Source: JBKBRC01 sp046292345 (GTDB lineage Bacteria; Bacteroidota; Rhodothermia; Rhodothermales; Rubricoccaceae). From it: DNA of 16,612 nucleotides. The position numbers were made by a program, and so were the translations under genes. This document shows, piece after piece, positions 1 to 12,983 of this stretch. How positions within the stretch are numbered: position 1 is the first letter of the stretch; each line of letters begins with the position of its first letter. The stretch spans positions 1 to 16,612 of the forward strand of contig JBKBRC010000049.1 of assembly GCA_046292345.1 (NCBI GenBank), read 5' to 3'. The notes below the pieces were generated by a model. The model had not been told where the DNA came from. It did not search any database and was given only the letters and a program-made list of their open reading frames with translations.

Positions 1-38
1 TACGAACGACGCGGCCCGGACGCGCCCGCCGGCGCAGG

Positions 39-69
39 AGTTTCCGGCTAACTCGGAAGTTTCCGGCTA
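39..69 (+). repeat. 12-bp direct repeat upstream of lat
   Basis: The 12-mer AGTTTCCGGCTA occurs twice, at 39-50 and 58-69. The copies repeat every 19 bp, close to two helical turns, and lie about 80 bp before the lat start. Such spacing suits binding of a regulator on one face of the DNA, but no regulator is identified. The second copy runs into the promoter-like TATCTTGC at 68-75. Confidence 0.5.
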
Positions 70-75
70 TCTTGC
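68..75 (+). promoter_or_regulatory. possible -7 promoter box for lat
   Basis: TATCTTGC resembles the Bacteroidota -7 consensus TAnnTTTG with two mismatches at the 3' end, and lies 75 bp upstream of the lat ATG. A TTTC at 41-44 could be a poor -33 box, but the 23-bp spacing is longer than usual. The same TAnnTTG core recurs before the cupin gene, gyrA and rpsL, which is the main reason for listing it. Confidence 0.25.
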
Positions 76-149
76 ACTTGCTCAGCGGCGCACGCGGCGG
101 TACGGCTTCCGCGCGTTGCTCCTGCGCATCAGCCCAGCCCCCGCCCGGT

Positions 150-1502
150 ATGCAGCTCACCGCCGTTCCCCGCGCCCTCCCGGCTCCCTCTGACGTCCAC
201 GCCATCCTCCGCCGGCACCTGCTTGCGGACGGCTACCCGCTCGTGCTCGACATGGAGCAGAGCCGCGGGGCGTACCTGCGCGATGCAGTCACCGGGCGCA
301 CCTACGTAGACCTGTTCACGTTCTACGCCTCCAACCCGCTCGGCATGAACCACCCGGCCCTGGCCGGCGAGGGGCCCGACGCGGAGGCGTTCCGGGCCCG
401 CCTGATGGACGCGGCGCTCAACAAGGTCGCCAACTCGGACATCTACACGCCGCACTTCGCGCGCTTCGTCGAGACGTTCTCGCGCGTGGGCATTCCGGAG
501 CAGCTTCCGCACGCCTTCTTCGTATCCGGCGGCGCGCTCGCCGTCGAGAACGCGCTCAAGGCGGCGTTCGACTGGAAGGTGCGCAAAAACGCCGCTCGCG
601 GGCTGCCGGGCGAGCGCGGCCACCAGGTCGTGCATCTGCGGCAGGCCTTCCACGGCCGCAGCGGCTACACGATGTCGCTCACCAACACAGACCCCAACAA
701 GGTCGCGCATTTCCCGAAGTTCGCCTGGCCGCGTGTCGACAACCCGCACTGCAACGGCCCGGCCGACGAGGCGGACGTCGAGGCGCGCGAGGCGGCCAGC
801 CTCGAGCAGGTCCGGGCCGCCTTCCGCGAGCACCCGCACGACATCGCGGCCATCATCCTCGAGCCCATTCAGGGCGAGGGCGGCGACAACCACTTCCGCC
901 CGGCCTACCTGCACGCCCTGCGCGCGCTCGCCGACGAGCACGAGGCGATGCTGATCTTCGACGAGGTGCAGACTGGCGTCGGGCTCACGGGCACGTTCTG
1001 GGCCTGGCAGGGCCTGGGCGTGGTGCCGGACCTGATCGCGTTCGGCAAGAAGACGCAGGTCTGCGGCATCCTGGCCGGGCGGCGCATCGAGGAGGTGGAC
1101 GACCACGTGTTCGCCAGGTCCAGCCGCATCAACTCGACCTGGGGCGGCAACCTCGTCGACATGGTCCGCTTCGACCGCATCCTCGAGGTCATCGAGGCCG
1201 ACGACCTCGTCGGGCACGCCTGGCGGGCGGGCGAGTACCTGCTTGGGCGCGTGCGCGGCCTCGCGGAGCGCTTCGAGGCGGTCGAGAACCCGCGGGGCCG
1301 CGGGCTCATGTGCGCCTTCGACCTGCCCGACGGGCCCACGCGCACGGCTGTCGTGGAGGCGGCCTACCGGCACGGCGCCGTCATCCTCGGCTGCGGCGCG
1401 CGCAGCATCCGCTTCCGCCCGGCGCTGACCATCACGCCCGGTGAACTGGACGAAGGTGTCTCGGTTCTCGAACGCGCGCTCGCAGACGTGCTCGAGCGCT
1501 GA
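150..1502 (+). CDS. lat: L-lysine 6-transaminase (lysine epsilon-aminotransferase)
   Basis: This class III, PLP-dependent aminotransferase moves the epsilon-amino group of L-lysine to 2-oxoglutarate, giving 2-aminoadipate 6-semialdehyde (allysine, which cyclises) and glutamate in the cytoplasm. The 450-residue product matches Mycobacterium Rv3290c closely, as I recall that sequence. From the ATG at 150, key residues fall on the Rv3290c numbers: Lys300 in FGKK is the Schiff-base lysine, Asp271 in FDEVQTG pairs with the pyridine nitrogen, Thr330 in NSTWGGN binds phosphate, and Glu243 in PIQGEGG is the substrate-recognition switch. That agreement fixes the start over the in-frame TTG at 72. No Shine-Dalgarno sequence precedes it. 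The gene stands alone: no aminoadipate semialdehyde dehydrogenase is adjacent, so a role in lysine breakdown or product synthesis cannot be decided here. Confidence 0.93.
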   Translation: MQLTAVPRALPAPSDVHAILRRHLLADGYPLVLDMEQSRGAYLRDAVTGRTYVDLFTFYASNPLGMNHPALAGEGPDAEAFRARLMDAALNKVANSDIYTPHFARFVETFSRVGIPEQLPHAFFVSGGALAVENALKAAFDWKVRKNAARGLPGERGHQVVHLRQAFHGRSGYTMSLTNTDPNKVAHFPKFAWPRVDNPHCNGPADEADVEAREAASLEQVRAAFREHPHDIAAIILEPIQGEGGDNHFRPAYLHALRALADEHEAMLIFDEVQTGVGLTGTFWAWQGLGVVPDLIAFGKKTQVCGILAGRRIEEVDDHVFARSSRINSTWGGNLVDMVRFDRILEVIEADDLVGHAWRAGEYLLGRVRGLAERFEAVENPRGRGLMCAFDLPDGPTRTAVVEAAYRHGAVILGCGARSIRFRPALTITPGELDEGVSVLERALADVLER

Positions 1503-1540
1503 AGCCCTGCTGCACGGAACGGCGCCGGCCGAAACGCCGC

Positions 1541-1577
1541 ACGCCGCGCGCGGGCAGTCCGGCGCGGCGCGCGGCGT
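1541..1577. terminator. GC-rich hairpin after lat, no T tract
   Basis: An 11-bp perfect inverted repeat (arms 1541-1551 and 1567-1577, 15-nt loop) starts 39 bp past the lat stop. There is no T run on either side, so it is not a canonical intrinsic terminator. It may stabilise the 3' end of the lat transcript, or serve the minus-strand reading frame that ends at 1599. Confidence 0.35.
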
Positions 1578-1598
1578 AAGGGCCGAAGGCGGGGCTGG

Positions 1599-1694
1599 CT
1601 AGCTGCGCTGGGTAGACCGGCGGCGCGGGGCCGCGGCGACGGCGAGGAGCAAGAGCAGCGCCGTCGGTACTGCGAGTTGAAGCGCAAGGACCAT
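1599..1694 (-). CDS. possible small hydrophobic membrane peptide (31 aa)
   Basis: I do not recognise this gene. A minus-strand frame opens with ATG at 1694 and ends in TAG at 1599-1601, coding 31 residues. Residues about 2-23 are almost entirely hydrophobic, including an unbroken LLLLL run, followed by the basic stretch PRRRSTQR. That is the pattern of a single membrane span with a positive C-terminal tail. An in-frame stop 14 codons upstream of the ATG's surroundings limits extension to about nine more residues. There is no SD, but no gene in this window has one. It lies between converging lat and the ankyrin gene, and the hairpin at 1541-1577 follows it. Chance is a fair alternative, because GC-rich DNA readily gives Ala/Leu-rich frames. 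Confidence 0.2.
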   Translation of the reverse strand: MVLALQLAVPTALLLLLAVAAAPRRRSTQRS

Positions 1695-1770
1695 GGGGTA
1701 CCGGGCGGCGGGTGGAAGGGGCTACGACGTAGTCGCAAGCAACAGCCATCAAGTTTCGGACCGCAGTGCA

Positions 1771-1794
1771 AAAAACGGCCAGCGGGCCGTTTTT
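1771..1794. terminator. bidirectional intrinsic terminator
   Basis: The perfect 10-bp arms AAAAACGGCC (1771-1780) and GGCCGTTTTT (1785-1794) enclose a 4-nt loop. The T run follows the stem on the plus strand, and the A run gives the same on the minus strand. The element can therefore end both lat transcripts and those of the ankyrin gene that stops at 1828. It is the clearest terminator in the window. Confidence 0.8.
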
Positions 1795-1827
1795 CGGGCC
1801 GAACGGTCGCGTCTGTGATGTGCGTGT

Positions 1828-2565
1828 TCAGCCCGGCACGCGCGGCGAGGAGGGGCCGCCGCCGCGGGGCTCGTCGGCGGCCTCGCCGAAGCGCTCCTGC
1901 GCGTACTGCCGGGGCGTCTTCCCGAAACGGTCCAGCTCGTCTGGCGCGAGGCCGGCGGCGAGCAGGAGCCGGTACACGGCCGGGCTGGAGGCTTGCGCGG
2001 CGTGGTGGAGCGCAGAGCGCCCGGCGCTGTCGCGCAGCGCGAGGTCGGCGCGCGGGAGCAGCAGGGCAACGAGCGCCTCGGCGCCGGCGGCGGCGGCATG
2101 CATGAGGGGTGTCCGGCCCTCGGCATCCTGGCGGTTAGGGCGGGCGCCGGTCTGCAGGAGCACGCGCGCGGTGCGCGCCGAGGCTGCGCCGCGCGCGGCG
2201 TGCATGAGCGGCGTCCGGCCGGCGTCGTCCGGGCGGTCGGGTTGCGCGCCGTAGGCGATCAGGGTGCGCGCGAGCGGCGCGTGGTCGTGCGCGGCGGCGA
2301 GCATGAGCATCGTCTGCCCGCCGGGCAGAGGCGCGTCCGGCGGCAGGCCGCCATCGAGCCAGGCGCGAACGCGCGCGGCGTGCCCGGCCAGGGCCGCCGC
2401 GGCGAGCGTGTCGGGGGGCGGCCACGCCTCGAGCGGCGTCCCGAAGTGCGGGTCGGGCGCGCCGGGGAGGCCCACGGGCGTCGCCGCCGCGGGAGGCGCG
2501 CTCTGCGCCGCCGCCGGGAGCACAGCCGCAGCGAGCGCGATCAGAACGACGAACGGGCGAAGCAT
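1828..2565 (-). CDS. secreted ankyrin-repeat protein
   Basis: The product is a 245-residue exported ankyrin-repeat protein; its partner and role are unknown. Residues 1-20 form a Sec signal peptide: a short basic MLRPF start, a hydrophobic core, and an AAA-Q cleavage site. A Pro/Ala-rich spacer follows. About five ankyrin repeats run from residue 50 to 215, with the family core visible as GRTPLMHAA (twice), GRSALHHAA and the degenerate GQTMLMLAA, and a partial last repeat at GKTPRQYAQ. The C-terminus is Gly/Pro-rich. An in-frame ATG at 2583 would add six residues (MPPASA); I prefer 2565 because it gives a compact signal peptide. The gene is divergent from the cupin gene. Periplasmic ankyrin proteins usually bind other proteins, as in the catalase-associated AnkB type, but nothing nearby names a partner. 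Confidence 0.8.
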   Translation of the reverse strand: MLRPFVVLIALAAAVLPAAAQSAPPAAATPVGLPGAPDPHFGTPLEAWPPPDTLAAAALAGHAARVRAWLDGGLPPDAPLPGGQTMLMLAAAHDHAPLARTLIAYGAQPDRPDDAGRTPLMHAARGAASARTARVLLQTGARPNRQDAEGRTPLMHAAAAGAEALVALLLPRADLALRDSAGRSALHHAAQASSPAVYRLLLAAGLAPDELDRFGKTPRQYAQERFGEAADEPRGGGPSSPRVPG

Positions 2566-2585
2566 GGCAGACGCCGGCGGCATGC

Positions 2586-2593
2586 TAGCTTGA
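2586..2593 (+). promoter_or_regulatory. possible -7 promoter box for the cupin gene
   Basis: TAGCTTGA lies in the short spacer between the ankyrin and cupin genes, 25 bp before the cupin ATG, and carries the same TAnnTTG core seen upstream of lat, gyrA and rpsL. I see no matching -33 box. Confidence 0.2.
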
Positions 2594-2618
2594 GCGGACG
2601 CTTTCCTGAGCCGCCGCG

Positions 2619-2978
2619 ATGCCGCGAAAAATAACCGACCCCGCCCGCATCCCCGTACCGGGCGACAAGCTGATCGAAGAATACGTCGGGCGCGTGCGCA
2701 CGGGCACGGCCTCGCTCTCGGTGGCGCACATGGTGGCTCCCGGCGGCTGGGCCGAGCCGTTCCAGCAGCCCGCGTTCGACGAGGTCACGATCGTGCTGCA
2801 AGGCACGATGCGCGTCGAGCATGCGGGCGGGCATACGGACGTGGGGCCGGGCGAGACCGTTCTCGTCGAGGCCGGCGAGCGTGTACGCTACTGCAACCCC
2901 TCGGCCGAGGCGCCGTGCGAGTACTGGGCCGTGTGCGCGCCCGCGTTCAGCCCTGAGGCCGCCCGGCGCGACGCGTAG
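2619..2978 (+). CDS. small single-domain cupin protein
   Basis: This 119-residue protein is one cupin beta-barrel. The first conserved strand set is GGWAEPFQQPAFDEVTIVL (about residues 43-61), followed by a turn QGTM. The second is VGPGETVLVEAGERVRYCNP (about 75-94), ending in an Ala-rich tail. The classical metal motif would have HxH, then Glu, then a His in the second motif. Here the HxH positions are not His, the acidic pair DE remains, and the last His is Arg. The barrel may therefore not hold a metal in the usual way. Small cupins with an FDE...VLxG...VRY pattern form a recognisable subfamily, so the change looks inherited and not a local mutation. The substrate is unknown. Its stop is 15 bp from the converging gyrA stop. 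Confidence 0.8.
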   Translation: MPRKITDPARIPVPGDKLIEEYVGRVRTGTASLSVAHMVAPGGWAEPFQQPAFDEVTIVLQGTMRVEHAGGHTDVGPGETVLVEAGERVRYCNPSAEAPCEYWAVCAPAFSPEAARRDA

Positions 2979-2993
2979 GCGACCCCGCTTCTT

Positions 2994-5657
<2,664 letters not shown>

Positions 5658-5757
5658 GGGCAGACGGTGAGGCGGGATGGAGACGGTGGGGAGCGGGGTG
5701 CAGAGAGGGCCGCACGGCGCAGCGGAGGGCTTCCGCGCCGGCGGCCGGGCAATCGCG

Positions 5758-5765
5758 CCAAGGTA
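5758..5765 (-). promoter_or_regulatory. possible -7 promoter box for gyrA
   Basis: Read on the minus strand this is TACCTTGG, matching TAnnTTTG except at the last T. It lies about 100 bp upstream of the gyrA ATG, leaving a GC-rich 5' leader. No convincing -33 box is seen 19-23 bp further upstream. Confidence 0.25.
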
Positions 5766-5863
5766 CCACCGAGGGGTGCCGGCTGCCCTTCACAGGCCCT
5801 TGCCCGGGGCCGTATCGCCCTCGCGGAGGCGCTGCGCCGGGGCGGCTGGTCGGCTCCCCGGGC

Positions 5864-5910
5864 AGGGCGCCGCAAGGTGGGAGGGCGCCGCAAGGTGGGA
5901 GGGCGCCGCA
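5864..5910. repeat. 18-bp tandem repeat on the left edge of the assembly gap
   Basis: The unit AGGGCGCCGCAAGGTGGG is present in full at 5864-5881 and 5882-5899. It continues for 11 more identical bases (5900-5910) until the Ns begin. The copies are identical, so the array probably continues into the gap. Unit length is a multiple of three, but no gene is apparent: the region is the 5' flank of gyrA and pyk. Confidence 0.85.
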
Positions 5911-6010
5911 NNNNNNNNNNNNNNNNNNNNNNNNNNNNNNNNNNNNNNNNNNNNNNNNNNNNNNNNNNNNNNNNNNNNNNNNNNNNNNNNNNNNNNNNNN
6001 NNNNNNNNNN
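5911..6010. other. assembly gap of 100 Ns
   Basis: Exactly 100 unknown bases, the conventional filler for a scaffold gap of unknown size. It lies in the divergent spacer between gyrA and pyk and is bordered by a different tandem repeat on each side. The true length, and any pyk promoter or small gene within, cannot be known from this sequence. The rest of the spacer (5658-5863 and 6055-6080) shows no supported gene. Confidence 0.97.
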
Positions 6011-6054
6011 TACGGTCCCTTTACGGTCCCTGTACGGCCTCTGTACGGCCCCGT
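6011..6054. repeat. 11-bp tandem repeat on the right edge of the assembly gap
   Basis: Four 11-bp units starting TACGG lie at 6011-6021, 6022-6032, 6033-6043 and 6044-6054. The first two differ by one base, and the units diverge toward pyk, the usual pattern at the worn edge of an array. The unit is unrelated to the 18-bp repeat on the left. It ends 26 bp before the pyk ATG, so it lies in the pyk promoter or leader. Confidence 0.8.
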
Positions 6055-6080
6055 CTCTGCCGAGCTCGCCCCGCCTGCCT

Positions 6081-7532
<1,452 letters not shown>

Positions 7533-7580
7533 GCCCGGGCGCGGGCGCACGAGAACAGAGGGTGCCGCGTTGTGACCTCG

Positions 7581-7601
7581 CGGCCGGGGGCGCCCCGGCC
7601 G
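7581..7601. terminator. GC hairpin after pyk, no T tract
   Basis: A perfect 9-bp stem (7581-7589 with 7593-7601) closes a 3-nt loop 48 bp after the pyk stop. It is very stable but has no T run behind it, so it may act as a processing or pausing site, or a Rho-assisted end. The rest of the 158-bp spacer before the lipoprotein gene has a small AT patch (TATCATACT, 7607-7615) that could be promoter sequence. Confidence 0.4.
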
Positions 7602-7690
7602 GGCCGTATCATACTGCGCGGCCCCCGCTGCGCGGCGCGACCACGCCTGCCGCGCCGTCGGCCGCGTGCCCGAGTCATACGCCCGCGCCC

Positions 7691-10642
7691 ATGCGCCCGG
7701 AGCGCCCCCTGCGCCCAATGCTTGCCTCCCCTGCCGCGCGCCTGGCGTGCGCCGGCCTGCTCGTGTGCGCCGCCGCCCTGGCAGGCTGCGCGCAGGGCAG
7801 CCCGCTGCACAACCGCTACAACAACTTCCGGGCGTACTACAACACGTACTACAACGCCTCGCGGGCCCTCGAACAGGGCGAGCGCAGCTTGCAGACGGCC
7901 ACCACCGCGCTCGACCGCTCGCGCCTGGTAGACGTGTTCCCTGTTGCGCGAGCGACGGCGGCCGGCCGGGACAACCCGTTCCAGAAAGCCATCGACAAGT
8001 CGGCCGAGCTGCTGCGCAGCCGCCCGACCTCGCGCTGGGCCGACAACGCGCTGCTCGTCATCGGCAAGGCGTACTTCTACCAGGGCAACGTGGTCGGCGC
8101 GGAGCAGAAGTTCCGCGAGACGCTCGCCGTCGCCGACGGGGACCGCCGCCTGACCGACGAGGCACGCTTCTGGCTCGGCCGCACCCTGGCCGCGGCCGGC
8201 CGGCCAGACGAGGCGGCGTCGGTGCTGACCGAGGACCTCGATGGGAGCACGCGCTTCTGGCGCCCGCGCCTGCGCCTTGCGCTCGGCTCGCTCTACGCCC
8301 GCGCGGGCCGCTACGACGACGCCGTCGAGGCGCTCGAGGCCGGCGCCGCCGACGTCTCCGATGCCGACCTGGCCGCCCGCGGGCTGGTGCTGCTCGGGCA
8401 GGTGCACGAGCTCGCCGGGCGCCCGGCTGAGGCTGCCGCGGCGTTCGAGCGCGCGCACCGCCGCAAGCCCTCCTACGAGCTCGCCTTCGCGGCCGAGCTC
8501 AGCCAAGGGCTCGCGCACAGCGCCGCCGGGCAGCACGACGCGGCCCTGGCCGTGCTGCGCCGCATGCGCCGCGACGACAAGCACTTCGCGCACCGGGCCG
8601 AGATCGAACTGGCGCTTGCGCGTGCGCTGGCCGCAGCGGGGCGCCGCGCCGAGGCGCAGGAGCGCTTCCGCGCCGTGCTCTACGACCAGGCCCTCGGCGG
8701 GAACGCGCTGCGCGGCGAGGCGCACTACCGCCTGGGCGAGTTCTACCGCGACGTGCTCCGCAACTACGTCCGCGCCTCGGCCCACTTCGACACGGCCGCG
8801 ACGAGCCTGCGCGCGCCCGACGGTCGGGACGCACGCCTCGCCCGCGATGCCATCGCGCAGCCGACGCGCACGGCGTCCACGTTCAACGCGTTCGCGCGCG
8901 CGGCGACCCGCCTGGCAGAGGTGGACTCGCTGCTCGCGCTCGGCGCGCTCCCGGAGGACGCGTTCCGCGAGCGCATCGCGCGCATCGAAGCCGCGCGCCT
9001 GGCCGAGTTCGAGGAGCAGCAGCGACGGCAGGCGCGGCTGCGCGACGCGCAGGCGTTCGGCGAAGGCGCGGCCGGGCTTCGTGGCGGCATGGACGGCGGC
9101 CGGGGGGGCGAGGCCGGCACGGGGTCAGCCGCGGCGTCGCAGGAGGCCGGATACCTCGGCTTCCGGAGCCCGACGAGCGTGCAGGCCGGCCTGGCCGCGT
9201 TCCAGTCCGTCTGGGGAGACCGCCCGCTGGCGCCCAACTGGCGCCGCCGCGCGGCCATCAGCGCCGGCGCCGTCGCCTCGGGCGTCGGGGCGGGCCTCAC
9301 GCAGGGGCAGTTCCAGAACCGTCCCTCGGGCGTGGGGCCGCGCCCGCTCGACCTCTCGCCCGTCCCGCGCACGCCGGCCGCCCTCGAGGCCCTGCGCGCC
9401 GAGCGCGCCGGGCTCCGCTACGAGCTCGCCAACGCGCTCTTCCTCTCGCTCGGCCGCGCCGACTCGGCGGCCGCCCTCTACGCACAGGTCCTCGCCGAAA
9501 CGCCCGACGCGCCGGTTGCGCCGCGCGCACTCTTCGCACTAGCCGAGCTCGAGTGGGCCGCCGGCGACACGGCCCGCGCAGCAGCCCGCTACCGCACGCT
9601 GCTCGCGCGCGACGTGCCGCCCGAGCTGGCCGCAGCGGCCCGTCTCCGCCTGGGCGAACCCGAGCCCGACGCCGAGACCGGCGACGCGCAGGCCGAGCGC
9701 GCCTACGAGGCGGCACGCCAGCGCTGGCTGGCCGGAGACCCCGCCGGGGCGGTGCGCGACCTGCTCGCGCTCTCCGAGGCCGCCCCGCCGCGCGTGGCGC
9801 CGCGGGCCGCGCTCGCTGCGGCCGTCGCTGCGGCCGAGTGGATCCGGCACGACGGGCGAGACCTCCACGCACCGCTGCCGGACTCCCTGCTCCCGCCGGC
9901 GCTGGCCGGGGGGGACCCGGTCACGCTTCGCGCGCTCCTCGCGCGTGTCGAGGCGCAGCACGCGGGCACGCCGTACGCACGGCAGGCGCTTGCGCACCGG
10001 CAGGCGCTGCCGCCCCCGCCCGTCGCCGCTGCAGAGCACGCTGCGGAGGGCGCTGCGGGAGTGGCCCCCGCGGAGGCCGTGCCGGCCACCGAAGACGCGC
10101 CCGAGGCGCCGGAGCCCGCGGCCGCGCCCGGCACGTCACCACCGGCCGCCATGACGCCGGAGGACGTCGCCGCCGAGCGGCGCCGGCGCCTCCTCGAGGC
10201 CGAGCGTGTCGTGTTCGACCCGCCGCCGGGCGCCGAACCGCCCGCAGAGCAGGAGGAAACCGCGGATCTCGCCGTGGCCGACCGCTCGCCTGAGCAGATC
10301 GCCGCCGCGCCCGAGGGCACGTTCGGCCTGCGCGGCGCGGCACCGCTCGACGCGTCGCAGGGCGGCTACACCTGGCGGGTGCAGGCCATCCCGAGCGCGC
10401 TCGCCGCCGATGCGCTCCTGCGCACCTACCTCCGCCGGGGCTATCGGGCCGCGCTCGCGCTCGAGACCCGCACCGACGGGCTCGACCTGTACCTCGTGCT
10501 CGTCGGCCAGTTCGGCACGCGCGCCGACGGGCTCGCCGCACGTCCGGACCTTCCGCCGGAGGGGCAGGGCACCGCGGCGGCGCTCGTCCCCCTGGCGCCT
10601 CTGCAACTGCTCGAGAGCAACGCGCCGCCCCCGCGGGAATAG
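7691..10642 (+). CDS. PorW/SprE-like TPR lipoprotein with C-terminal SPOR-like domain
   Basis: This 983-residue protein is a lipoprotein: a signal peptide ends in the lipobox LAGC with Cys33 as the lipidated residue. After it comes a Tyr/Asn-rich segment (NRYNNFRAYYNTYYNA). TPR-type helix pairs follow from about 114 (RWADNALLVIGKAYFYQGN) to 372, with a second block at about 575-655. Between them lie a charged helix, a Gly-rich linker and, at 488-520, the block GFRSPTSVQAGLAAF...WGDRPLAPNWRRR. This block and the N-terminal segment resemble PorW/SprE of Bacteroidota, an outer-membrane lipoprotein needed for type IX secretion and gliding. A Pro/Ala/Glu-rich linker (about 774-890) leads to a SPOR-like end (893-960). 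The start could also be Met10. No other T9SS gene is in the window, so family membership is likely but the function is inferred. Confidence 0.75.
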   Translation: MRPERPLRPMLASPAARLACAGLLVCAAALAGCAQGSPLHNRYNNFRAYYNTYYNASRALEQGERSLQTATTALDRSRLVDVFPVARATAAGRDNPFQKAIDKSAELLRSRPTSRWADNALLVIGKAYFYQGNVVGAEQKFRETLAVADGDRRLTDEARFWLGRTLAAAGRPDEAASVLTEDLDGSTRFWRPRLRLALGSLYARAGRYDDAVEALEAGAADVSDADLAARGLVLLGQVHELAGRPAEAAAAFERAHRRKPSYELAFAAELSQGLAHSAAGQHDAALAVLRRMRRDDKHFAHRAEIELALARALAAAGRRAEAQERFRAVLYDQALGGNALRGEAHYRLGEFYRDVLRNYVRASAHFDTAATSLRAPDGRDARLARDAIAQPTRTASTFNAFARAATRLAEVDSLLALGALPEDAFRERIARIEAARLAEFEEQQRRQARLRDAQAFGEGAAGLRGGMDGGRGGEAGTGSAAASQEAGYLGFRSPTSVQAGLAAFQSVWGDRPLAPNWRRRAAISAGAVASGVGAGLTQGQFQNRPSGVGPRPLDLSPVPRTPAALEALRAERAGLRYELANALFLSLGRADSAAALYAQVLAETPDAPVAPRALFALAELEWAAGDTARAAARYRTLLARDVPPELAAAARLRLGEPEPDAETGDAQAERAYEAARQRWLAGDPAGAVRDLLALSEAAPPRVAPRAALAAAVAAAEWIRHDGRDLHAPLPDSLLPPALAGGDPVTLRALLARVEAQHAGTPYARQALAHRQALPPPPVAAAEHAAEGAAGVAPAEAVPATEDAPEAPEPAAAPGTSPPAAMTPEDVAAERRRRLLEAERVVFDPPPGAEPPAEQEETADLAVADRSPEQIAAAPEGTFGLRGAAPLDASQGGYTWRVQAIPSALAADALLRTYLRRGYRAALALETRTDGLDLYLVLVGQFGTRADGLAARPDLPPEGQGTAAALVPLAPLQLLESNAPPPRE

Positions 10643-10743
10643 GCTGCGAAGGGCGTACGCGTGGCCCTCCGGCTTCCGTTTGCGATGAAGTGTGGCCCCG
10701 GGCAGCCCGCGTGCCGGAACTTGGCCCCCGGCATACTGTACGG

Positions 10744-10767
10744 CTTCGCCCCGCAGCGAGGTTTTTT
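10744..10767 (+). terminator. intrinsic terminator between the lipoprotein gene and ftsH
   Basis: A 6-bp stem with one G-T pair (CTTCGC 10744-10749, GCGAGG 10756-10761) and a 6-nt loop is followed by six Ts (10762-10767), the standard Rho-independent form. It lies about 100 bp after the lipoprotein stop and 53 bp before the ftsH ATG. It separates the two transcripts, unless it acts as an attenuator for ftsH. Confidence 0.6.
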
Positions 10768-10820
10768 CGCGCGCCGCGCCGCATTGCCAGGCGCAGGCGC
10801 CTCTCCGAGATAGCTATCGT

Positions 10821-12944
<2,124 letters not shown>

Positions 12945-12983
12945 GACGCGCCCTGCCCTCCGGGCCGCCGGTGCAGGTCATAT

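Noticed and set aside
72..149. A TTG start adding 26 residues to lat
   Set aside because: It overlaps the promoter-like box, and the extra residues match nothing in lysine aminotransferases. From the ATG at 150, the active-site residues take the same numbers as in Rv3290c.
129..1373. A 414-codon minus-strand frame opposite lat
   Set aside because: The plus strand encodes a full aminotransferase with all catalytic residues; the complement has no family resemblance.
2080..2290. Near-repeated DNA segments within the ankyrin gene, at first taken for a mobile or tandem DNA repeat
   Set aside because: They are spaced by about 33 codons and encode the GRTPLMHAA core, so they are protein repeats.
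1993..2634. Plus-strand frames opposite the ankyrin gene
   Set aside because: They mirror the ankyrin repeats, and the minus strand has a signal peptide and clear repeat motifs.
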